Assembly: GCF_009828925.2 (NCBI RefSeq)
Contig: NZ_WUTY02000001.1
Coordinates: 4,804,492 to 4,868,491 of the forward strand
DNA length: 64,000 bases
Direction: 5' to 3'
DNA from: Methylicorpusculum oleiharenae
GTDB lineage: Bacteria; Pseudomonadota; Gammaproteobacteria; Methylococcales; Methylomonadaceae
Below, piece by piece: positions 57,684 to 64,000 of the stretch (positions are counted from its first letter, which is position 1; each line of letters opens with the position of its first letter). The translations under genes and the position numbers were made by a program. A model generated the notes under the pieces. That model was given only the letters and a program-made list of their open reading frames with translations, searched no databases and was not told the origin of the DNA.

Positions 57684-58877
57684 TTATCGCGAGCGCGTGT
57701 CAGGATTTTTCAGCATTTCCAGCGCTAAATCGGCCATGTTTTTTGAGCCCCCGCCTTTGCCCAAGATTGTTTTCACTCGCTGCAAATCCGCTTTTATCGC
57801 TTCTGAATACTGGCTGTTCTGGACGATAGCCAACACCTCGCCGGCAATATTTTCCGCTGTTGCATCCTGTTGTATCAATTCTTTAACAATACCTTTTCCG
57901 GCAACGATATTGGGCAAGCCGATAAAAGGCGTTTTTACCAGGTATTTAGCCAGCCAGAATGTCATCCAAAACAACTTGTAAACAATCACCATCGGAATTT
58001 GCAGCAACGCAACCTCCAGCGTGGCGGTACCCGATGTGGTCATCACGGTATCGCAGCATTGAATTAATTCATAGGTTTGCTGCTTGACAACCTGGATCTT
58101 TGAATCACTTTGACTCAGAAAACGCTGTAACAAATCATCACTGATGCCGACCGCTTGCGGCAAGACAAATTGTACAGTTGGTAAGCGGGAACGAATGATT
58201 TCAGCAGCGGCCAGCATAACCGGCAACATCCGCTCTATCTCATGTGCACGACTGCCTGGCAATAAACCGATTATGGGGTGTTCAGGGTTCAATTCAAACC
58301 GTGTCAGCGATTCTTCGCGAGACCATTGCGGATGAACTTTATCCACAGAAGGATGACCCACGTAGCGGACCGGAACATGCTCTGCCTCGTAATAAGCGGT
58401 TTCAAAAGGAAAAATGACTGCCATCATATCGATTACTCGGCCATATTTTTTGACGCGTCCGGGCCGCCAGGCCCAAACCTGGGGACTGACATAAAACAAA
58501 ACTTTGATGCCTAATTGCTTGGCAAATTTGGCCAATTTAAAATTAAATTCTTTGTAGTCTACACAAACCAGCAAATCGGGCTTTTCGCTAACCAGCAATT
58601 GCTTCATGCAGGTCAGCGCTCTGTTGATTTCCGAATAGTGTTTGATCACCTCAAATAAACCGATCACGGCAATGCCGGTTGAATCAAAACGGACATCAAT
58701 ACCGGCTTTTTGCATCTGACTGCCGCCCATGCCTAGCCCTTTTAGGTTAGGCAGTTGTTTTTTCAATTCCAGAAACATATGAGCGGCATGCTGTTCACCC
58801 GAGGTTTCTCCGGCACTGAACAGCAGAGTTAGCGGTCTGTCTGATTCTGCCGCATCGCCTTGAGTCAATGATGTCAT
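57684..58877 (-). CDS. lpxB: Lipid-A-disaccharide synthase
   Basis: GT19 glycosyltransferase that joins UDP-2,3-diacyl sugar and lipid X to form the lipid A disaccharide at the inner membrane. Of 397 residues from the ATG at 58877 (AAAGG ribosome site 6 bases upstream), motifs are FSAGETSGEQHA, GLGMGGSQM, YVSPQVWAWRPGRVKK, LLPGSRAHEI and TTSGTATLEVAL. It follows gnnA and gnnB, as in Acidithiobacillus. Confidence 0.96.
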   Translation of the reverse strand: MTSLTQGDAAESDRPLTLLFSAGETSGEQHAAHMFLELKKQLPNLKGLGMGGSQMQKAGIDVRFDSTGIAVIGLFEVIKHYSEINRALTCMKQLLVSEKPDLLVCVDYKEFNFKLAKFAKQLGIKVLFYVSPQVWAWRPGRVKKYGRVIDMMAVIFPFETAYYEAEHVPVRYVGHPSVDKVHPQWSREESLTRFELNPEHPIIGLLPGSRAHEIERMLPVMLAAAEIIRSRLPTVQFVLPQAVGISDDLLQRFLSQSDSKIQVVKQQTYELIQCCDTVMTTSGTATLEVALLQIPMVIVYKLFWMTFWLAKYLVKTPFIGLPNIVAGKGIVKELIQQDATAENIAGEVLAIVQNSQYSEAIKADLQRVKTILGKGGGSKNMADLALEMLKNPDTRSR

Positions 58878-58904
58878 GTTATACCTTTCGCACTTCAAAT
58901 TTCG

Positions 58905-59000
58905 GCAGTGCCTAAGGAGGCAACGGGTTGTTCGCCAAAGGCTTTGCCTACATGGATGTATATACGGCGTTCTTTGACGGGCACCCCGGTGCCGAATTTC
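58905..59000. repeat. Dispersed intergenic repeat B, copy 3
   Basis: Contains TGCCTACATGGATGTATATA then CGGCGTTCTTTGACGGG, matching the cores at 3225-3247 and 47171-47203. It lies between gnnB and lpxB. Partly inverted ends read AATTTCGGCA and TGCCGAATTT. Confidence 0.55.
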
Positions 59001-59030
59001 GATCTACGATGGGTATAGTTCAAATACCTG

Positions 59031-60128
59031 TTAGCCAACCAGAGTCCTCCTGATCACACCCACGATTTGCTCAATCGTTTTATCTTCCAATGAGGGACAA
59101 ATGGGTAAAGACAGACAGGTTGCCGCCACCTGCTCTGTTACCGGCAGTTTTACATGGGCATAAGCGTCTTTAAAAACATTTTGCTTATGCAAGGGAACCG
59201 GATAATAAACGGCACACCCAATTTGCTGGTCTTGCAGGGCCTTCAGCACGTCATCGCGTCTATCGCATAACAAGGTATATTGATGATAAACATGCTCACC
59301 CAGGCCATCTTCAAATGGCGTAGTCAAAGGCAAATCAGCCATCAGCTTAGAATACAGATGCGCCGCCCGGCGTCTTCCGGCATTGTATTGTTCGATACGT
59401 TTTAATTTAACCCGCAGGATCACTGCCTGCATATCATCCAGCCGGCTGTTGTATCCAATGACATCGTGATAGTAACGGACTTTAGAGCCGTGATTGTGGT
59501 ACATCTTGAGTTTTTCGGCTATCTCGTCGGATTGCGTGACCACAAGTCCGCCATCGCCGAATGCGCCTAAATTTTTGCTGGGAAAAAAACTGAAGCCGGC
59601 TGAAGAACCAAAACTGCCGGTCTGACGGCCATTCACTCTGGCACCGAAAGATTGGGCACAATCCTCAATCAGTTTCAATCCGTGTTTTTCGCAAAGTTGC
59701 TGGATACGTGTCAAATCAGCAGGCTGTCCGAACAAATGCACCGGCATGATCGCCTTGGTTTTTGGGGTAATAGCCTGCTCGATTGCATCCGGGTCGATAT
59801 TGAATGTTTTAGGATCAATATCAATAAAAACCGGTGTAGCGCCCACATAACAAATGGCTTCGGCTGTCGCGATAAACGTGAAGGGGGTGGTAATAACTTC
59901 ATCACCGACGCCAATGCCTTCCGCCAATAAAGCCAGATGCAGAGCGTCCGTTCCGGAAGCGACACCTACAGCATGTTTGACACCCAAATATTCAGCCGCT
60001 TCTTTTTCAAAATTCTGAACATTGGGACCTAAAATAAATGAGCAATTGGCAATTGTCTCGGCAATGCCTTGCTCAATCTCATCCCGGATTTCTTCGTATT
60101 GAGCTTTTAGGTTGACCATCGGTATCAT
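59031..60128 (-). CDS. gnnB: DegT/DnrJ-family aminotransferase, probable GnnB
   Basis: PLP-dependent sugar aminotransferase of 365 residues. It has GVASGTDALHLAL, TPFTFIATAEAI, IEDCAQSFGA and the PLP Lys in FFPSKNLGAFGDGG (about 185). By family alone it could make several amino sugars. Its position between a Gfo/Idh oxidoreductase and lpxB matches GnnB, which transaminates UDP-3-keto-GlcNAc to UDP-GlcNAc3N for lipid A. It starts 77 bases after gnnA. Confidence 0.8.
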   Translation of the reverse strand: MIPMVNLKAQYEEIRDEIEQGIAETIANCSFILGPNVQNFEKEAAEYLGVKHAVGVASGTDALHLALLAEGIGVGDEVITTPFTFIATAEAICYVGATPVFIDIDPKTFNIDPDAIEQAITPKTKAIMPVHLFGQPADLTRIQQLCEKHGLKLIEDCAQSFGARVNGRQTGSFGSSAGFSFFPSKNLGAFGDGGLVVTQSDEIAEKLKMYHNHGSKVRYYHDVIGYNSRLDDMQAVILRVKLKRIEQYNAGRRRAAHLYSKLMADLPLTTPFEDGLGEHVYHQYTLLCDRRDDVLKALQDQQIGCAVYYPVPLHKQNVFKDAYAHVKLPVTEQVAATCLSLPICPSLEDKTIEQIVGVIRRTLVG

Positions 60129-60205
60129 AGTTATCTCATGCCTCTATTTTCGTTTTTATGGAAACGCTGGATTGATTGAGTGATCTTAACGATCGAGATC
60201 GCCAA

Positions 60206-61159
60206 TTACAGGCGGCGATCGGTGCCTGCCTGGGTCAGCAATTTGGAAATTTCCAGTGCAGTGGCAAGCGCCCGTCTGCCGGCTTCTCCCGATACAATCG
60301 GATTGTCACCGGTTTGAATACAATGAACAAAATGTTTGATCTCTTCCATCAACGCATCGCCATTTTCAAACACCGACTCCTCGTTGACGATTTCCGGTAT
60401 GCCGGGAAACATTTCTTTGTCGCCGGTTTTGTATTTGGTCAATACCCGGTTTTGAAAATCAACTGAAATATAAGAACTGGGCCGGAACAAGCGCATTTTG
60501 CGCTCCATTTTCATGCTGATGCGGCTGGCGGTGACGTTCGCAACGCAGCCGCTTTTAAACACCAGCCGCGCATTAGCAATATCGATATCTTTGGTTAAAA
60601 CAGCCGTTCCGCTGGCATCAATGCGTTCCAGATCCGAGTCAACCAGGGCCAGAATAATATCGATATCGTGGATCATCAGATCCAACACCACGCTGACATC
60701 ATTGGCTCTGGGATTGAAAGGCGAAAGCCGGTGCGATTCTATAAACAGCGGCTTTTCATCTTTATCCAGCCCCAATACGGCCGGGTTAAAACGTTCTAAA
60801 TGCCCGATTTGAAGAATCTTGTTATTTTGTTTGGCAAGAGCAATCAACTCGTCCGCTTCTTCAACGGTAACCGTAATCGGCTTTTCAACCAGAACATGGG
60901 CGCCGTGTATGAGAAAATCCTTGCTGACGGCATGATGTAAAGTCGTGGGCACCACGATACTGACGGCATCCACCTGGCCCAATAATGACTGGTAATCGGT
61001 CAATGCCTGAGCACCGTGTTTTTCGGCAACGGCTGTTGCTGCCGCCTCATTGATATCGACAACGGCAACCAATTCACAATCGGGCAATGAAGCGTATTTC
61101 TCAGCATGAAATTTACCCAGATAACCTGTTCCGACTACTGCGCACTTAATTTTATTCAT
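60206..61159 (-). CDS. gnnA: Gfo/Idh/MocA-family sugar dehydrogenase, probable GnnA
   Basis: NAD-dependent oxidoreductase of 317 residues from the ATG at 61159 (AGGAA ribosome site); the longer frame starts with an unsupported TTG. The Rossmann motif is VVGTGYLGKFHA. VPTTLHHAV and the EKPIT Lys motif (HVLVEKPITVT) follow, then MIHDIDIILAL. Next to gnnB and lpxB it fits GnnA, which oxidises the 3-OH of UDP-GlcNAc. The assignment rests on family plus context. Confidence 0.78.
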   Translation of the reverse strand: MNKIKCAVVGTGYLGKFHAEKYASLPDCELVAVVDINEAAATAVAEKHGAQALTDYQSLLGQVDAVSIVVPTTLHHAVSKDFLIHGAHVLVEKPITVTVEEADELIALAKQNNKILQIGHLERFNPAVLGLDKDEKPLFIESHRLSPFNPRANDVSVVLDLMIHDIDIILALVDSDLERIDASGTAVLTKDIDIANARLVFKSGCVANVTASRISMKMERKMRLFRPSSYISVDFQNRVLTKYKTGDKEMFPGIPEIVNEESVFENGDALMEEIKHFVHCIQTGDNPIVSGEAGRRALATALEISKLLTQAGTDRRL

Positions 61160-61239
61160 GAAATTCCTATACTTAACCAATCAAGCTTTACCAGGCGGGC
61201 AATTTACAAGTACCCAGACATTTTAAACGTTATACGACC

Positions 61240-61411
61240 ATTTCATAGACTATGTTCGTGTTAATAGTGGATGTCGCCCGCAGCAAAAGAAAGAGCGATG
61301 TAGGATGGATAAGGCGACAGCCGCATCCGCCAAGCTTTTAAAGGTGGATGCGCTGTCGCTTATCCACCCTACCCATCTGCCACCCTGACTTTCACGGTAA
61401 CGCGAACATAG
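61240..61411. repeat. Nested inverted-repeat element upstream of gnnA
   Basis: Inner arms GTAGGATGGATAAGGCGACA... (61300-61331) and its imperfect complement ending CTTATCCACCCTAC (61343-61372) form a stem of about 30 bp. Outer arms CTATGTTCGTGTTA (61248-61261) and TAACGCGAACATAG (61396-61409) are also inverted. No ORF lies inside. The rest of 61160-61825 shows no gene, only two DnaA-box-like 9-mers. Confidence 0.55.
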
Positions 61412-61825
61412 CCATTTCAAAGGTGCTCTATGGATTGGCTGAATGATTTGACTAATCAGGTGAAGCACTGACTACACCCAATCCGTAGTTTAATTTGGCT
61501 AATCATTATCCGGTAATTCATCACCCCTGTCATGCGCTTATAGCGCCAATACCGTACTTTCAAATAATCCGGCGCCCCCTACGCCAATCTATTTTCAGAG
61601 CCATCCAAATAATGTACACCCTGTGGATAAGTCTGTGCGCAGCTTGTTTTTTCGAAGTGCATAGTCAGCCTCTGCGGCAAACTGTACGCTCCTAGAAAAA
61701 ATTTAAATATCAATTATTTCAGAAAGATAGATAATATCACCGGATCGTTTATCCCATATTCCAGCCAATAAAACCCGTCGAGATCAACTGTGCATAACTC
61801 GTATCGAGTCTAAACCAATTTACCG

Positions 61826-64000
61826 CTAAAACCGTTCATCCCATACTTTTTCAAGACGCTTGGCTGAGACAGGAAAAGGCGTTTTTAACTGCTGGGCATA
61901 CAAAGAGACTCTGAACTCTTCCAGTAACCAGCGAAACGGATCGGATTCGGGAATTACGCTTTTTTTCTTGGCTCGTTCGGCCACTTCCTTCCAAAAACGC
62001 TGACAAAAGCGGTTGATTTCCTGCTGCTTCTGCACGTCGTTATTCATTTTTTCCAGACGGTATTCAACCGCCTTCAAGTAGCGGGGAAACTGCTTTAGCT
62101 GCTGGTATGGCGTTCTTCTGATAAAACCCGCATAGACCAGTAAACTGAGTTGCTCGTTAATATCCTTACCCAGCGGATCAGAAGCGTTCAGCCGCTGCAA
62201 TTGCCTGTTGATTGCCCCGACGCGCTCCATGACTTCCTTCGCTAGAAGGCTTGCCTCATTTGTCACCTGGATCAATTTTGATTTATGCGCGTCAAGACGC
62301 TGCTCGAAAATCGGCTGGCTTCTTATCAAGCCCTCATCCAGGAATACCGATGAGAATACGCAATATAAAATATCCTCTTTAAATGATCGCCCAGCATAAT
62401 TGTTTAGCAGCGGATGTGGCGAAAGTTTTTGATAAATCAACTCCAAAGCCGGTGAATGCGGCATATTTTTGAGTAAATATTTACACTCTTTGGCTAAATA
62501 CAACTGAAATAGTTTGACCAATCCGTCGTGATGCGTGTCATCGGCTTTTTGTCGGGTATCAAAAATCTTGACGCCCACCGAGTCACCTTCATCAACAATA
62601 GCCGGATAACCTATAAACGCCTGGCCTTGCTGAATAAATTGGTAGGTTTCCGGTAAATCATCGAAAGCCCATTGCACACAACCGGTGTAATTGAGCTCAT
62701 CGGCCGCAATTTGGTCAAAAGTTTGTCCTGCTTTTTGGCTAAAGCGGCTCTGTAATTTTTTAAGATCGCGACCGTAATCAAGTAACGTGCCTTGCTCATC
62801 GACGATGCGATAGTTCATTTTTAAATGATCGCTGAGCACGTCGGGATGCCATTCATTTAATGGTATCGCCTCGCCGGTCAGTTTTCTCAAGCGTGTCCCC
62901 AACCATTCATACAAAGAGCCTTTAAAATCCGGTTCGATTTCAAGACACTGCTTTGCCGTTTGCGGTACCGGGACAAAATGTTTTCGCAGCTGTTTGGGCA
63001 GCGATTTGATCAAGCCAATCACTTTTTCCTCGAGCATTCCGGGCACCAGCCATTCGAAAGGCTGTTCGCTGACCTGATTGAGCTGATGTACCGGGATGAT
63101 CGCTGTTACGCCGTCCTCGTCATGGCCGGGTTCGAAGCGATATTGCAAATTAAACGTCAAGCGCCCTACCGATTTGCTGTCAGGAAAATCCCATTCATTG
63201 ACCAAATGGTCTTGTTCGCGCGTAAGATCCACTTTGGTTAAAAACAGGAACCTGGAATTCTCACGTTCAACCGTTTTGCGCCATTGCTCAAAGGTAACGC
63301 CGTTGACTACCGATTCGGGAATTTTTTTGTCATAAAACTGAAACAGCCATTCTTCATCTTCAATCAAGTCAACCCGGCGTCCTTTATGCTGGATATAGCC
63401 GACTTCTTCCAGCAATTGCTGGTTGGCCTTAAAAAAGGGCGCATTGGTTTGATATTCATGATTGACCAGACCGAAACGTATGAAGAAATCGCGCGCCGCT
63501 TTTGGATCAACATGTTCGTAAGGAATCTTGCGCTTGGCCTGAAGTGTCAGTCCATACAGCAAGGTGCGCTCGTATATGCCGCTGCGTCCGGCTTTTTTCT
63601 CCCAGTGCGGATCGTAGTAGTTGCGCTTGATCAGATGACCTGAACACGCCTCTATCCATTCCGGTTCAATTTGGGCAACTGTGCGAGCATACACTTTACT
63701 GGTTTCTACATGTTCGGCCGCCATAATCCATTTTGGCCTCAGCTTATGTAAGCCGGATCCCGGAAAAATAAAGAATTTCAGTCCACGCGCGCCCAGGTAT
63801 TCGTATTGCTCATGCTTAAAACCTATGTTGGATAACAATCCTGGCAATAGTGCGCGATGAATTTCGGAATATCCCGCTTCCAGCATATTGGGCTTGAGTT
63901 TAAGCTCACCTTTAATGACCTGCATGATTTGGGCATGAATATCAAACCACTCCTTCATGCGGATATATGACAAAAACTGATCCTTGCAGTACTTACGCAG
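61826..64000 (-). CDS. hrpA: ATP-dependent RNA helicase HrpA, C-terminal part (runs off window)
   Basis: The frame is open to the window edge, where it reads LRKYCKDQFLSYIRMKEWFD, so the gene continues beyond 64000 and its helicase core is outside. The visible 724 residues match the long HrpA-specific C-terminal region (DUF3418 type): MKEWFDIHAQIMQ, GLLSNIGFK, FPGSGLHKLRPKWIMAAE, ETSKVYARTVAQIEPEW, and the ending DPFRWLLEEFRVSLYAQQL and RLEKVWDE. HrpA-type DEAH helicases act on RNA and on collided ribosomes in E. coli. Confidence 0.95.
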   Translation of the reverse strand: MRKYCKDQFLSYIRMKEWFDIHAQIMQVIKGELKLKPNMLEAGYSEIHRALLPGLLSNIGFKHEQYEYLGARGLKFFIFPGSGLHKLRPKWIMAAEHVETSKVYARTVAQIEPEWIEACSGHLIKRNYYDPHWEKKAGRSGIYERTLLYGLTLQAKRKIPYEHVDPKAARDFFIRFGLVNHEYQTNAPFFKANQQLLEEVGYIQHKGRRVDLIEDEEWLFQFYDKKIPESVVNGVTFEQWRKTVERENSRFLFLTKVDLTREQDHLVNEWDFPDSKSVGRLTFNLQYRFEPGHDEDGVTAIIPVHQLNQVSEQPFEWLVPGMLEEKVIGLIKSLPKQLRKHFVPVPQTAKQCLEIEPDFKGSLYEWLGTRLRKLTGEAIPLNEWHPDVLSDHLKMNYRIVDEQGTLLDYGRDLKKLQSRFSQKAGQTFDQIAADELNYTGCVQWAFDDLPETYQFIQQGQAFIGYPAIVDEGDSVGVKIFDTRQKADDTHHDGLVKLFQLYLAKECKYLLKNMPHSPALELIYQKLSPHPLLNNYAGRSFKEDILYCVFSSVFLDEGLIRSQPIFEQRLDAHKSKLIQVTNEASLLAKEVMERVGAINRQLQRLNASDPLGKDINEQLSLLVYAGFIRRTPYQQLKQFPRYLKAVEYRLEKMNNDVQKQQEINRFCQRFWKEVAERAKKKSVIPESDPFRWLLEEFRVSLYAQQLKTPFPVSAKRLEKVWDERF

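Overview
The window looks like chromosomal DNA of a gammaproteobacterium. Supporting clusters are smc-zipA-ligA, accA-tilS-pyrG-kdsA-eno-ftsB-ispD-ispF, mrcB-lolA-rarA, and a proton-translocating transhydrogenase (pntA-pntB). Protein flavour, moderate GC, gnnA-gnnB next to lpxB and many short intergenic palindromic repeats suggest a methanotroph-like lineage (Methylococcales), but no methane or methanol oxidation gene lies here, so that placement is inference. No rRNA, tRNA, prophage or CRISPR array was seen.

Layout. 0.1-3.1 kb: pntA-pntB. 3.4-8.3 kb: a short LOV photoreceptor, an OmpR-type two-component pair and a divergent NhaD-type antiporter. 8.7-22.2 kb: a long minus-strand housekeeping block (META-domain lipoprotein, ispF, ispD, ftsB, eno, kdsA, pyrG, tilS, accA, rarA, lolA, mrcB). 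22.7-29.2 kb: an EAL/degenerate GGDEF protein, an HDOD protein, a quinone oxidoreductase-like protein, an RhlE-type helicase and a GacA/UvrY-type regulator. 29.5-32.9 kb: a MotA-like/MotB-like pair followed by a secreted HExxH protein, then a FUN14-like protein. 33.4-35.7 kb: a membrane-anchored multicopper oxidase overlapping a cupredoxin gene.

35.9-43.5 kb is an inorganic nitrogen region: PP2C phosphatase/kinase fusion, cyanase, FNT channel, then phzF-nirD-nirB (all minus strand). nirB has a sigma-54-type promoter, an NtrC-like site and a terminator-like hairpin in its leader. The nirB-nirD-phzF segment is visibly richer in GC than its surroundings. 43.5-45.1 kb holds an intact REP-associated tyrosine transposase (RAYT) element and an internally deleted copy of it about 0.6 kb away. 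45.1-51.5 kb: an unusual LigA, ZipA and SMC. 51.6-53.2 kb: queF, an orphan FlhB C-terminal-like gene and psd.

53.2-56.7 kb: a BLUF photoreceptor upstream of a three-PAS hybrid kinase whose ATPase domain is missing through an in-frame deletion. 56.9-61.2 kb: a TPR lipoprotein, lpxB, gnnB and gnnA, pointing to lipid A built on a 3-amino sugar. 61.8-64.0 kb: the C-terminal part of hrpA, running off the window. Between genes lie at least three families of dispersed palindromic repeats (5, 3 and 2 copies) and two nested inverted-repeat elements. Where an upstream start codon lacked support, starts were moved to the codon with the best ribosome binding site or family agreement.
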